Notes under the pieces: generated by a model
What the model was told of the DNA's origin: nothing
Database searches by the model: none
Seen by the model: the letters and a program-made list of their open reading frames with translations, nothing else
Position numbers and translations under genes: made by a program
Assembly (NCBI RefSeq): GCF_016587355.1
Contig: NZ_BNJF01000001.1
Coordinates: forward strand, 3,687,721 to 3,751,720
DNA: 64,000 nucleotides
Direction of reading: 5' to 3'
From: Ktedonospora formicarum
GTDB taxonomy: Bacteria; Chloroflexota; Ktedonobacteria; Ktedonobacterales; Ktedonobacteraceae
Shown: in pieces, positions 54,941 through 63,790 of the stretch
Position numbering within the stretch: position 1 is the first letter of the stretch
Layout of the letters: every line of letters starts with the position of its first letter

Positions 54941-55852
54941 TTAATTTTCGGCGTAATCCAGCGAGAGTGCCAGACCATCTTTCGCTGCACGTGTGTTGGG
55001 GAAGACACGACGTGCCATTTTTTCAGCGCGCGATGGATCATTGACTTTGGGGCTGAAGTGAGTCAGGAGCAACTGATGAGCACCTGCCGCTTTGGCGATA
55101 CCAGCCGACTCCGATGCGAGCATATGGGAGTTGGCGCGTGCCAATGGCAGATCGTCGGGATTATCGTACATACTCTCACAGACCAGCAGATCGACATCGC
55201 GCGCCAACTCATGCAGAGCATCAACAGGGCGCGTATCGGTGATATAGGCCAGTGAGATCCCACGGCGTGCCTCTCCCAGCACATTTGCAGGCTCGAACGA
55301 ACGCCCTTCATGTGTCACAGTCTCTCCCATCTGAAGTCGCTTCCAGAACTGAATGGGAATATCGAGCGCCCGAGCCTGGTCTGCCTGGAAGGCTGGCTGA
55401 CGGTGCAGATCAACGCGATAAGCCAGACAGGGAATACCATGCGAGGCGGGCACGCATCGGGCCTGGAGCTTGCCCGGAAGCTCAAATTGTTCTCCCCCCT
55501 TTAACTCATGGATGTGGATGGGAAAGGGAAGCTCAGCGGCGATTCTCCGCAAGCCTTCCACGACGTAAGCTGTGCCGTGTGGGCCATAGATGTGAAGTGG
55601 CTCCGTGCGACCCGCGTGCGCGACCATAAAGAGCACTCCAGGCAGTCCCGCGACATGGTCGGCATGCATGTGTGAGAAGCAAATCGCGCCCAACTGGCGA
55701 AAGCCCCATCCAAGCGACTTCCATGGGACCTGCGTCCCTTCCCCACAGTCAAAAAGTGTCAGATGCGAACCGCTACGTACAAGCATACAGGAGAGCCAGC
55801 GACCGGGAAGCGGCATCATACCACAGGTTCCTAACAGACAGATATCCAACAT
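54941..55852 (-). CDS. rnz: Ribonuclease Z-like metallo-beta-lactamase hydrolase
   Basis: 303 residues, full length for RNase Z. DICLLGTCGMMPLP at the start; metal-binding FSHMHADHVAGLPG near residues 59-72; second-site AYITDTRPV and LLLTHFSPKVND (the family's THF/SxR region). RNase Z removes 3' trailers from tRNA precursors. The TGTSG-like start is here LGTCGMMPLPGR, and the exosite arm is compact, so a related MBL hydrolase is the alternative. Its promoter lies within the stretch to 55910. Confidence 0.85.
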   Translation of the reverse strand: MLDICLLGTCGMMPLPGRWLSCMLVRSGSHLTLFDCGEGTQVPWKSLGWGFRQLGAICFSHMHADHVAGLPGVLFMVAHAGRTEPLHIYGPHGTAYVVEGLRRIAAELPFPIHIHELKGGEQFELPGKLQARCVPASHGIPCLAYRVDLHRQPAFQADQARALDIPIQFWKRLQMGETVTHEGRSFEPANVLGEARRGISLAYITDTRPVDALHELARDVDLLVCESMYDNPDDLPLARANSHMLASESAGIAKAAGAHQLLLTHFSPKVNDPSRAEKMARRVFPNTRAAKDGLALSLDYAEN

Positions 55853-55909
55853 AGATGTGGTCCTCTTCGATGAAACAATGTATAGAGAGCATTATAGTAT
55901 GTTCAGTAA

Positions 55910-56095
55910 TTACTTATTGTTCTCATATGCCCATGCCAGAGCCGTAATAATGGCAGAGAACGCCCCGATAGTCGTGAGAGCTATGCTAATGACCAGAAAC
56001 GGAAATCCGCTTACAAAAATCAGAAATATTGCGAAGGAGAGCCAGAAGAGCGCGAACACAACGATGAGATAGTTCCAGGCTTGCCACTTGCGCAT
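55910..56095 (-). CDS. Small two-helix membrane protein
   Basis: 61 residues from the ATG at 56095 (GAAAGG upstream). Two helices (YLIVVFALFWLSFAIFLIFVSG and LVISIALTTIGAFSAIITALAW) with short ends (MRKWQ... and ...YENNK). No family recognised. The frame is open to 56242, but that extension overlaps the divergent gene and lacks a ribosome site. Confidence 0.6.
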   Translation of the reverse strand: MRKWQAWNYLIVVFALFWLSFAIFLIFVSGFPFLVISIALTTIGAFSAIITALAWAYENNK

Positions 56096-56244
56096 GTATA
56101 TTGCCTTTCTTGATCCTAGCTCACTCAGTTTCCCGGGCTTATAGTATAGCAGTTGCGAGCGTGAGGGACTAGAGTGTGCTAGAATAGAGCCCGATGTCGG
56201 GATAGAGAGACACGCGTTGAAGGCATTGGAAAATGGGAGCACCT

Positions 56245-56913
56245 ATGATTCTAGAGGTAATAGACCGTTATCGACCGCAACGACGAGCAGCATTACAGCG
56301 AGAGGTCGACCAGGGAAAAGCCCGAACAATTGACGAGGTAGAGTTATTAGGTGAGGAGGAGTTGCGACCCCTGGCGCGCCTGAGTGCGCGGATGCTGCTA
56401 ATCAGTGGTCTGACCTTCGCGCTGTGTAATATTGCCTCTTACGCTCTCTGGGCCGGCCAATATGGGCATAGCTTTGCCTGGTGGCAAGGTTTGACATTCT
56501 GGAGTGTGTTGCTCTGGCTGGTGCTCAACATCATAAGCTATATTCTCATCTTACCTCTGCATGAAGCCATTCATGGTCTGGCGATTCTCTTCTGGGGCGG
56601 GAGACCCTACTTTGGGGCTAAACTACCGCTCGCGCTTTATTGTGGTGCGCGAGCCCAACTCTTCTCACGCGGCCAGTATGCCGTGATTGCTCTGGCACCC
56701 CTGGTTGTCATTACCCTCCTGGGGCTGATCTTGATTGCCTGGCAACCTGGACTGGCAGCTTATATACAGCTTGCTTTAAGTGGCAACTTCGCGGGGGCTG
56801 CTGGCGATGTGCTTGTATACTCGCGCCAGAGCAAGCTGCCACAAGATGTCCTGCTAGAAGATAGCGAAACAGGCTATCGTGCCTGGCAGATCGCGTCGGA
56901 AAATGAGCAGTAG
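56245..56913 (+). CDS. DUF3267-type membrane protein with HExxH motif
   Basis: 222 residues with about four helices. The second helix ends in LPLHEAIHGLAILFWGGRP, where HEAIH is the zinc-binding HExxH seen in DUF3267/site-2-protease-like families. GARAQLFSRGQYAVIALAPLV contains a further conserved region. The family is expected to be a membrane metalloprotease, but substrates are unknown. GGAG lies 5 nt before the ATG at 56245. An in-frame ATG at 56233 is also possible. Confidence 0.75.
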   Translation: MILEVIDRYRPQRRAALQREVDQGKARTIDEVELLGEEELRPLARLSARMLLISGLTFALCNIASYALWAGQYGHSFAWWQGLTFWSVLLWLVLNIISYILILPLHEAIHGLAILFWGGRPYFGAKLPLALYCGARAQLFSRGQYAVIALAPLVVITLLGLILIAWQPGLAAYIQLALSGNFAGAAGDVLVYSRQSKLPQDVLLEDSETGYRAWQIASENEQ

Positions 56914-57058
56914 AAGGGAAATTTTCAGATGTAATTCAGGGAGCGGATGTATTTATTTGGGGTGATCTGCATTGGTAAGAGCATCTTGCCAGTGGCGTAT
57001 CCTTGTTTCATTTGAAAACACTCGTTTAATACAGTATCTCATAGCTGAGGAGAGAAGG

Positions 57059-57499
57059 ATGAACCAGAGAAACCTCATAAACGCCGCGCCCAAAGCCTGG
57101 CTTTTTCTATTTGTTGCTAGCCTTTTGTTTGTACTGGCGGCATGCGGTGGTGCCGAGGCAACTACTAACACACCAACACCGACGACAGCCGCGACCGCCA
57201 CGACCGCACCCACTACGGTTCCTACTACAGAAGCAACCACAGTCCCCAGCGGGGGGGATAGTGTTTCCATCGCGCAATTCGCTTTCGCTCCAGAAAGTCT
57301 CACGGTCAAGGTAGGAACCAAAGTGACATGGACAAACAATGATAGCGCTACTCACACAGTCACATCTGACCAGGGAGCCTTCGATTCAGGCGCGCTTGCT
57401 CCTGGCAGTAAATTTAGCTTTACCTTTAGTAAGGCTGGAACCTACACTTACCACTGTTCCATCCATCCATCGATGACAGCTACTATTGTCGTGCAATAG
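57059..57499 (+). CDS. Cupredoxin (blue copper) lipoprotein
   Basis: 146 residues. The signal peptide ends at VLAACGG (lipobox), followed by a 35-residue Thr/Pro/Ala linker and a plastocyanin-like domain. Copper ligands are visible: His in SATHTV, then Cys, His and Met in YHCSIHPSM (type 1 site). It should be an extracytoplasmic, membrane-anchored electron carrier. GAGGAGAGAAGG precedes the ATG at 57059. No oxidase genes adjoin, so its redox partner is not shown here. Confidence 0.9.
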   Translation: MNQRNLINAAPKAWLFLFVASLLFVLAACGGAEATTNTPTPTTAATATTAPTTVPTTEATTVPSGGDSVSIAQFAFAPESLTVKVGTKVTWTNNDSATHTVTSDQGAFDSGALAPGSKFSFTFSKAGTYTYHCSIHPSMTATIVVQ

Positions 57500-57528
57500 C
57501 TTAGCCCTAAAAAGCTTTCGCCAACGTT

Positions 57529-57559
57529 GCCAGAGCACCACCGTCAGGGATGCTCTGGC
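57529..57559 (+). terminator. Short stem after the cupredoxin gene
   Basis: Arms GCCAGAGCA / TGCTCTGGC around a 13-nt loop, about 30 nt after the stop, without a T-run. It could end or protect the message together with the larger hairpin at 57586-57640. Confidence 0.35.
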
Positions 57560-57585
57560 GAATAGGTAACAAGCTATAAACCACT

Positions 57586-57640
57586 ATGCTGTAGGCTCAC
57601 AAGCCTGGGAAGAATACCCAGGCTTGTGAGCCTACAGCAT
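57586..57640. terminator. Long perfect hairpin after the cupredoxin gene
   Basis: A 24-nt arm beginning ATGCTGTAGGCTCACAAGCC pairs perfectly across a 7-nt loop. It is not followed by a clear T-run (TAGCTGTGATC). The remaining 57641-58018 has no gene that I can support. One short minus-strand ORF there has no recognisable domain. Confidence 0.55.
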
Positions 57641-58018
57641 TAGCTGTGATCTCTTCTGTATTTAATGATTGGCAGCAGGAAAAGATTTGACGTGTGAGAG
57701 TGAACAACCAGATGTACTGACGTTTTGGTTAGTGGCTGCAAGTGGATATAATATGAGTCGGGCTACCATGATGATATTTGCATATGCTCAAGATGAAAAG
57801 TAGATGCGAAAAAGCTCCGAGATTGGTTAGCCTGCTTTCCAGATCTACCAATTCATTCATTGATGAGCGAGCCATGGCTTCAATTGGGGTTATCGGAATT
57901 GGGTGCTGGGAAGCATCACAAAGGCGAAAAAATGAAAAGACGTAATATCCTAGCGTGTTAGGAATGTAAAAATAAGCGTAAAGCCGCTTCAGATCTAGAT
58001 GGAGCTGATGAAACACTC

Positions 58019-58945
58019 ATGCCAGAGTTACCAGAAGTAGAATATACAGCCAGGCAATTGCGTGCCTCGATTGTGGGAGCGACCATACGAGAGGCACACG
58101 TCTTTTGGGAGCGCATTATCGCGCATCCCTTGCCAGAAGACTTTCGGGCGCAGGTCACAGGCCGACTCATAGAAGGGGTCAGAAGACGCGGAAAGTACCT
58201 TCTGATCGATCTCAATCACAACGGCCTATTGATTATCCATAGACGCATGACGGGCAATTTCTTGTTGATGTCCGAAGGCTGGCAGCTTGATACCAGTTTG
58301 CGCGAACGTGATGCAAGCGCTTGGAGCACAAAGGGACCAACCTTTTCCTTAGCGACCGCCGAGGGCGTTATCCATGATTCCGAAATGGATTACTGCCGCG
58401 TCAGTTTGGTCCTGGAGGATGGGCGAAACCTTCTCTTTACCGACCCTCGCAAGTTTGGGCGTGTCTCCTATTGGGAGCGCGAGTGTGAGGAAGAGGCGCT
58501 CGCAGGTCTGGGACCAGAACCATTCAGTGAGGCCTTTAGTATCGAAGGCCTCACTGAGTCCCTGGCACATAAACGTAGTCCAATTAAGCAGGTCTTACTA
58601 GACCAGACCGTCATTGCAGGTGTGGGCAATATCTACGCCGATGAAGCTCTCTTCTACGCCAGCATTCATCCGCGTCGCCCAGCCAATAGTCTGACCTCAG
58701 GTGAGATCGCGAAACTGCACGAAGGCGTCATTGCGGTCCTAACAAAGGGTATAGAACATGGAGGCACCTCCTTTAGCTCATACCGTGATTTATGGGGTGA
58801 GGCCGGTGATAACTATAACCATGTGCATGTCTACAAGCAGACTGGTAAACCTTGTGTGCGTTGTGGTACGCTGATCGAGCGTACTATAGTTGCTCAGCGG
58901 AGTACACACTTCTGCCCTGGCTGTCAAAGCCTTACCCTGGAGTAA
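58019..58945 (+). CDS. mutM: Formamidopyrimidine-DNA glycosylase
   Basis: 308 residues. Starts MPELPEVE, in which the Pro after the Met is the catalytic nucleophile and the Glu is conserved. KRSPIKQVLLDQTVIAGVGNIYADEAL forms the helix-two-turn-helix, and the C-terminal zinc finger has CVRCGTLIERTIVAQRSTHFCPGC (four Cys). It removes oxidised purines such as 8-oxoguanine in base excision repair. No clear ribosome site precedes the ATG, but the N-terminus must be exact for catalysis, so the start is certain. Its 3' end overlaps the minus-strand lipoprotein by 14 nt. Confidence 0.95.
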   Translation: MPELPEVEYTARQLRASIVGATIREAHVFWERIIAHPLPEDFRAQVTGRLIEGVRRRGKYLLIDLNHNGLLIIHRRMTGNFLLMSEGWQLDTSLRERDASAWSTKGPTFSLATAEGVIHDSEMDYCRVSLVLEDGRNLLFTDPRKFGRVSYWERECEEEALAGLGPEPFSEAFSIEGLTESLAHKRSPIKQVLLDQTVIAGVGNIYADEALFYASIHPRRPANSLTSGEIAKLHEGVIAVLTKGIEHGGTSFSSYRDLWGEAGDNYNHVHVYKQTGKPCVRCGTLIERTIVAQRSTHFCPGCQSLTLE

Positions 58946-59423
58946 AGAAGGCTGATGTACAATCAAGCGTGCCCTGATCGAGGGTGAATGAGACATCAAT
59001 TGTAGCTGGAATGCCAGCTGGCTGACGCCCGAGCAGTGGGAGGGTAAAGTTAACAAAACCACCGGCATCGCTACTGGGGTGTGATGGAAGGGTGACATCG
59101 CCATTACGGAAGTGAATGATCGCGGTCGCGGGAGCGCCAGAGACGCCCGCGATATTTTTGGTCAGGCGAGCATAGATCGTGATTGTACCTTGCGTACTTG
59201 GAGCATTATTGGATGACCAGGCTCCGCATAGATAGCCAGGTGTAGCGGCAACGGGCGAGCCTTGCTGAAAGGTCGAATCCACTGAGACAGCCTGCACCTG
59301 ATCCGAGGGTTTGGGCGCGACAAAAGCGCTATTACAGGCTGTGAGCATATAACTCAGGCTAAAAAATAGTAGGCCAAGCAGAAGGTAAGCCCTGCTGGAA
59401 ATGTGAGAGCAAATATACTTCAT
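58932..59423 (-). CDS. Small lipoprotein, Cys-containing
   Basis: 163 residues from the ATG at 59423. The signal peptide (YLLLGLLFFSLSYMLTAC) ends in a lipobox. The mature part is a single predicted beta-rich domain with two further Cys (GYLCGAWSS and TLDCTSAFF) that could form a disulfide, with pattern VDSTFQQGSPV...GTITIYARL...FRNGDVTLPSHP. No family recognised. The frame extends to 59555 without a better start; only a weak ribosome site is seen. Confidence 0.65.
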   Translation of the reverse strand: MKYICSHISSRAYLLLGLLFFSLSYMLTACNSAFVAPKPSDQVQAVSVDSTFQQGSPVAATPGYLCGAWSSNNAPSTQGTITIYARLTKNIAGVSGAPATAIIHFRNGDVTLPSHPSSDAGGFVNFTLPLLGRQPAGIPATIDVSFTLDQGTLDCTSAFFTPG

Positions 59424-59528
59424 ATCACTGTACAGTATAGCGCTGGCAAGAAGCAAGCATGCTAGGATCAGCCGTATTCTGTGCTCTAGACCCGAACAGA
59501 TCGGCTTTCCGGGACTTATTGGCTTTAT

Positions 59529-59572
59529 AGGGTGTTGATGGGATTGTGTATACACAATCCCATCAACACCCT
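59529..59572. repeat. Perfect 44-nt palindrome
   Basis: Two 22-nt arms (AGGGTGTTGATGGGATTGTG...) meet with no spacer. It lies between the lipoprotein (minus) and larB (plus), upstream of both, so it is not an obvious terminator. The flanks have no T-run. It could be an operator-like cruciform or a fossil end. The stretch 59424-59833 holds no other feature I can support. Confidence 0.6.
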
Positions 59573-59833
59573 AACCTCGCACGGTGCTTGAGCGCTAAGG
59601 GGTTTTTAACAAAGCAAAGAGCTTCTCAGCTAAAGAATTGCGTCTTTTCAACGTTTATAAACAAGAATGTGCTACTGTTGGCTTGCTGATTGTGATTGGC
59701 TGTGTTACACTGTAAATGTTGCACGACACTCACATCATCATCTTCAATGGAAAGACAAGCGGCCGGTGTTCTTAAGAGCGCGGGGAGATTGTTCTCCATG
59801 TTTGAGCGAGCCAGGAAACATAGGAGATTTTGA

Positions 59834-60694
59834 GTGAATCGTGAAATTGATGAACAGCTAGACTTACTAAATCATTTGCTCAGTGATGTGCAGAAAGGAC
59901 AGCGCGACAAGGACGCAGCGGAAGTTACTGAGCAGGCGGCGTTGCGGCAAGTCGACGCGCAACCGCGAGTAACACAGGACTCAGTACACTGCGATGTCTC
60001 ATCTACGATAGAAACCCGTCCTGATAGTGGACGAGAGAGACGCAAGGGTGCTCCCGAGGTGATTTTTGGTGAAACCAAGACCACCGAACAAATCCTGGCA
60101 ATGGCGCAAGGGCTATTGGCGGGAACGGGGCGAGCGATTATCAGTCGGATGCCCGCGCAATCATTGGAGATGGTAAAAGAGGTCTTCGCTCAGTACGAGA
60201 TGCGCTACCAGGAAGCTTCGCGCATGATGGTCATTTATGCTCCTGGGTATACGCGACGCTCGACAGGTGGAAGAGTGGGGTTGATTAGCGCAGGAACGTC
60301 TGACATACCTGTGGCGGAAGAGGCCGCAATGATTGCCGAGGAGATGGGATGTAAGGTAACGCGTATCTTCGATGTTGGAGTAGCGGGTTTGCATCGGTTG
60401 ATTGAGCCCTTGCGCTCGCTTCTTGAGGAGGATATAGATGTGATCCTCGTCGTTGCTGGCATGGATGGAGCGCTGCCGTCGGTTATCGCTGGCCTCTCTC
60501 CTGTACCAGTCATCGGAGTGCCGACATCGGTAGGATATGGTATGGGTGGGAAAGGCGTGGCGGCGCTACTATCGATGTTACAGACATGCGCGCCTGGGTT
60601 GGCGGTGGTGAATATTGATAATGGTGTAGGCGCGGGAATCACAGCAGGGATGATCGCTAATCGAGTCGCACACACGCGTGGAAGTCGTTCGTGA
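59834..60694 (+). CDS. larB: Pyridinium-3,5-biscarboxylic acid mononucleotide synthase LarB
   Basis: 286 residues, GTG start at 59834 with AGGAGA upstream. An N-terminal region of about 85 residues leads into the AIR-carboxylase-like domain: GRAIISRMPA, GLISAGTSDIPVAEEAAMIA, VGVAGLHRLIEP, VAGMDGALPSVIAGL, PVIGVPTSVGYG and NIDNGVGAGITAGMIA. LarB makes the first intermediate of the nickel-pincer cofactor of lactate racemase and related epimerases. LarC, LarE and a LarA enzyme would be needed but are not in the window. Confidence 0.93.
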   Translation: MNREIDEQLDLLNHLLSDVQKGQRDKDAAEVTEQAALRQVDAQPRVTQDSVHCDVSSTIETRPDSGRERRKGAPEVIFGETKTTEQILAMAQGLLAGTGRAIISRMPAQSLEMVKEVFAQYEMRYQEASRMMVIYAPGYTRRSTGGRVGLISAGTSDIPVAEEAAMIAEEMGCKVTRIFDVGVAGLHRLIEPLRSLLEEDIDVILVVAGMDGALPSVIAGLSPVPVIGVPTSVGYGMGGKGVAALLSMLQTCAPGLAVVNIDNGVGAGITAGMIANRVAHTRGSRS

Positions 60695-60787
60695 CAGGGA
60701 AGCAGCGGAATGTTCTGATCTAGGGTGTTTCAGCGCAATGTCACTAGATGAATGTGGGAAAGAAGTTAAAGAGAGGCGGGACTTTCT

Positions 60788-61066
60788 ATGGCAAACAATA
60801 AGCGTGGACCTGAACCTGGATCACAGAAAGCCAAGCATGGTGGACAGGCTGTGCGTGAGAAGTACGGCCCGGAATTTTATTCCAAGATCGGGAAGAAGGG
60901 CGGCGAGACTGTGAAGGAGAAACGTGGCCCAAAGTTCTATGCCGAGATTGGCAAAAAAGGGGGCGAGTCGACGAAGCGTCAGCAGGGTTCTGATTTCTAC
61001 TCCAAGATTGGGAAGAAGGGCGGAGAAAAAGGGCGAACGAGTTCCGCGACTGAAGAAGAGGCATAG
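60788..61066 (+). CDS. KGG-repeat stress protein (GsiB/YciG-like)
   Basis: 92 residues, highly hydrophilic. Three repeats of about 20 residues of the form GPxFYxxIGKKGGExxxxK (KIGKKGGETVKEKRGPKFY, EIGKKGGESTKRQQGSDFY, KIGKKGGEKGR). KGG repeats are found in hydrophilins/general stress proteins such as B. subtilis GsiB, which protect against desiccation or other stress. Expression on entering stress is expected but not seen from the sequence. A strong hairpin overlaps the stop codon. Confidence 0.85.
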   Translation: MANNKRGPEPGSQKAKHGGQAVREKYGPEFYSKIGKKGGETVKEKRGPKFYAEIGKKGGESTKRQQGSDFYSKIGKKGGEKGRTSSATEEEA

Positions 61067-61119
61067 AAGAAGAGCCTGTGTTAGTATCTCGGGTGCTAAC
61101 ACAGGCTCTTCTTCTATGC
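61061..61119. terminator. Bidirectional terminator between KGG gene and ftsZ
   Basis: Perfect 24-nt arms (GCATAGAAGAAGAGCCTGTG... and complement) around an 11-nt loop. It includes the stop codon of the KGG gene and lies 10 nt beyond the ftsZ stop. Both genes point at it. Confidence 0.75.
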
Positions 61120-61128
61120 TTTGTTTCC

Positions 61129-62679
61129 TTATTCTTGGCGTTTAAGGAAGGGAGGGACGTCAATCGCATCTTCCTCATCGCCTATGTTGGAGTATTTGCG
61201 TAAGTCCTGGCGGCGAGCGAGGCTACGAAGCCCACGCAAATCATCAAGGCTCCGCTGTACGCGTTGTCCCTGCGCGCCCTGACCTGGCTGTGGCCTGGGC
61301 TGTGCCGCGCGTTCGGGAGGAGTCGGCTGGCGTGGGAAGGTTGGACGCGGCTGTTGTATCGGACGTTGAGTCTCGGCTGGCTGGCGAACGGTCCTGGCTG
61401 GCGGCGTTGCTGACTGCGCGGACTTATAGGGCAACGCGGGTTGCCCTGTACCAGTATGCGATCCCGTACGTGCCGAAGTTTGCTGCCCAAAGCGAACTGC
61501 TTGCAGGCGCGCGGTTGGTATCTCTTCCATACCGGCGGCGATGAGCGTGACGCGAATGGTATCACGAAGGGTTGGATCGACGACCGCGCCAAAAGTGATA
61601 TCGGCGGCATCATCGATAGCGCCCCCAATACGTTCGGCAACCTCATTGATCTCGAAGAGCGTCATATCCTCGCCACCACTGATATTGAAGAGCACTCGCT
61701 TGGCCCCGCGAATTGTAACATTGAGGAAGCCTCCCGCGACCGCTTCTTCCGCAGCCTGTTGCGCGCGGTTGCGTCCTGACCCCTGCCCGATACTCATCAG
61801 AGCCGTACCTGCTTCATTCAAAACGCTGCGTACATCGGCGAAATCCACATTGACCATGCCTGGTACGTTAATGACCTCGGCGATACCTTGCACGCCCTGG
61901 CGCAGTACATCATCGGCGATCTTAAAGGCGTCAGATAGGCTAAAGTCACGCGCAACCGTGGTGAGCAAGCGATCATTCGGAACGGTAATTAAAGCATCTA
62001 CCTCTTTGCTTAGCTCCATAAGGCCCTGGTCAGCGGTACGGCGGCGGCGTGTCCCTTCAAAGGAGAATGGGAGGGTGACGATACCAATTGTTAAGGCACC
62101 TAGCTTCTTCGCAATAGAGGCGACTACTGGGGCCGCGCCTGTGCCTGTGCCACCACCCATGCCAGCGGCAATAAATACCATATCCGCATCGCCTAAAGCT
62201 GCGCGGATCTCTGCTGCGCTCTCTGTTGCCGCGCGCATACCAACGGCGGAATTCCCGCCTGCGCCAAGACCTTTGGTGTGGTGTTGACCCAAGCAAATAC
62301 GATCTGGAGCTTCGGAAAGCGCTAGAACCTGGGCATCTGTGTTCAGCGCAACATAACGCACGCCACGTACATGGGTGCTAATCATACGGTTGACGGCGTT
62401 CATGCCGCCGCCTCCAACTCCTACGACGACAATGTCTACATCATAGGTTGGATCTGTCTCGCCAAAAAATGAAGAGGTAGCGGGGTTCTCATCGGTGTCG
62501 CGCTGCTCCCATTCGGTCTGTGTCTCATACCGCTGGAATTGCTCATCCTCCACTTCCTGGCGGAGGATTGCCCATTGATCCGCCTGCTCTTGTTCTCCAC
62601 CTGACCGGGCCTTTGCCTTTGGCGTCCATGGCTTTTGGCCTGGGTCTCGCTTCTGCGAGTCGTGGAATAATGGCTGCAT
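61129..62679 (-). CDS. ftsZ: Cell division protein FtsZ
   Basis: About 516 residues (520 if the ATG at 62691 is used). The GTPase core has VVGVGGGGMNAVNRM, NTDAQVL, the tubulin signature GGGTGTGAAP and LPFSFEGTRRRR; the T7 loop is NVDFADVRSVL. A Pro/Gln/Thr-rich linker (about 120 residues) ends in the FtsZ C-terminal peptide DVPPFLKRQE, which binds FtsA/SepF-type partners. The N-terminal extension of about 80 residues is long and charged. ATG 62679 is favoured by a GGGGGTG site. It assembles the division ring. No dcw genes (ftsA, mur) adjoin, so this copy is separate. Confidence 0.95.
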   Translation of the reverse strand: MQPLFHDSQKRDPGQKPWTPKAKARSGGEQEQADQWAILRQEVEDEQFQRYETQTEWEQRDTDENPATSSFFGETDPTYDVDIVVVGVGGGGMNAVNRMISTHVRGVRYVALNTDAQVLALSEAPDRICLGQHHTKGLGAGGNSAVGMRAATESAAEIRAALGDADMVFIAAGMGGGTGTGAAPVVASIAKKLGALTIGIVTLPFSFEGTRRRRTADQGLMELSKEVDALITVPNDRLLTTVARDFSLSDAFKIADDVLRQGVQGIAEVINVPGMVNVDFADVRSVLNEAGTALMSIGQGSGRNRAQQAAEEAVAGGFLNVTIRGAKRVLFNISGGEDMTLFEINEVAERIGGAIDDAADITFGAVVDPTLRDTIRVTLIAAGMEEIPTARLQAVRFGQQTSARTGSHTGTGQPALPYKSAQSATPPARTVRQPAETQRPIQQPRPTFPRQPTPPERAAQPRPQPGQGAQGQRVQRSLDDLRGLRSLARRQDLRKYSNIGDEEDAIDVPPFLKRQE

Positions 62680-63370
62680 GCACACCCCCATTTCCTCTCA
62701 TCGTAACTACGGCACGGGATCCTCGCCCTTGGGCATAGTGAGCAGGTGCCGGGTGATTAGATGGTTTTGTGTTTCACCAGAGATAGATCAGATGCATGTC
62801 TGATTGTTACAACAAGCCCCAATCCACGATAGCGAGCAACTGATGATAAAAAAGCACTCATCTCGCATTGTAACAATAGTGTCAAGTAGCTACTTAGTGT
62901 TTGAAGACATGCCAATGTGGCTGGGGTTGCCTATTTCTCCCTATATAAAATAACGTATGAAATGAGGAAAAAGGTGATATGAATTTACGGTCATGAGCGC
63001 ACCAGGGGTTGTGCTAGTAGAGAAAAGAGGGGAAACAAGAAAAAGTTACTCCTTATGACAAAACCTGAGCATGTCAGGGGCCAATGGAAACGGACATCGT
63101 CTGGATAGTAACTCATACTAACGTGCATGTTTTGAACAAAAAACATGGGCACGTTATGATGGTCGTGGCATAGTAATGGACAGCTAACTTCGTTTATCCT
63201 GGAACTCGATTTCTCGCGCAGGGCAGCGATGGAAGAGGCGGCCTCCTGCTTAGCCGTTCTGTATTCTCCACCATCGCTGACCAGAAAGTGAAATGAAATG
63301 ATATATAAAATGCAATGAGTGCATAAGATCTATGAAGCTGGTTGGCAAGTCGCGAGTTCCCAGAGTTGAA
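62680..63370. other. Gene-free stretch upstream of ftsZ
   Basis: About 690 nt, AT-rich, between ftsZ and a response regulator gene that point the same way. It contains one copy of the AACCTGAGCATG motif (63064-63075, see the finding), and otherwise no frame, RNA-like structure or clear promoter that I can support. Confidence 0.5.
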
Positions 63371-63790
63371 TTAAGAGATAGCTTTCTCTTCTGAGGTCGC
63401 GAGGGCATGTGTGATCATGCGAATGACACTGCCAATATCCATAGGTTTGCGTAGTTGATAGATGCCACGCTTGCCCAGTTCTTCTACTGGGAGAGTTGCA
63501 CTCATCATAATTGTTGGGAGGTTGCGTAGATCGCGGTTCTCCTGTAAGCGGTCATACAATTCGAGACCATTGATGCCTGGTAGACGATAATCGAGCAGGA
63601 GTAGACAGGGGGTGACCTGGTGAGCCTTTTCCAATGCTGTGAGTCCATTGTCGATTAACGTCGTTGTATACGGGGTCTCTTCTTCGATAAGTTGCTGTAA
63701 GAACAGTCCAATATCGGCGTCATCTTCGACGATTAAAATGGTCATATTCCGTGGGCTCTTTGCCGCTGGCGGAAACACTTCCCCTGGCAT
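63371..63790 (-). CDS. Single-domain response regulator
   Basis: 139 residues: one receiver domain and no output domain. MTILIVEDDADIG (acidic pocket), LLLLDYRLPGINGLEL (phospho-acceptor Asp in DYR), PTIMMSATLPVEE (Thr/Ser switch), and Lys in QLRKPMDIG. The 15-residue N-terminal extension (MPGEVFPPAAKSPRN) is supported by AAGGAG at 7 nt from the ATG at 63790. Such proteins relay phosphate or bind targets directly. No kinase adjoins; the PAS kinase at 16-19 kb has no partner either. Confidence 0.9.
   Translation of the reverse strand: MPGEVFPPAAKSPRNMTILIVEDDADIGLFLQQLIEEETPYTTTLIDNGLTALEKAHQVTPCLLLLDYRLPGINGLELYDRLQENRDLRNLPTIMMSATLPVEELGKRGIYQLRKPMDIGSVIRMITHALATSEEKAIS

Noticed and set aside
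57729..58016. 95-residue minus-strand ORF upstream of mutM
   Set aside because: No domain, no ribosome site, and it covers the expected mutM leader.
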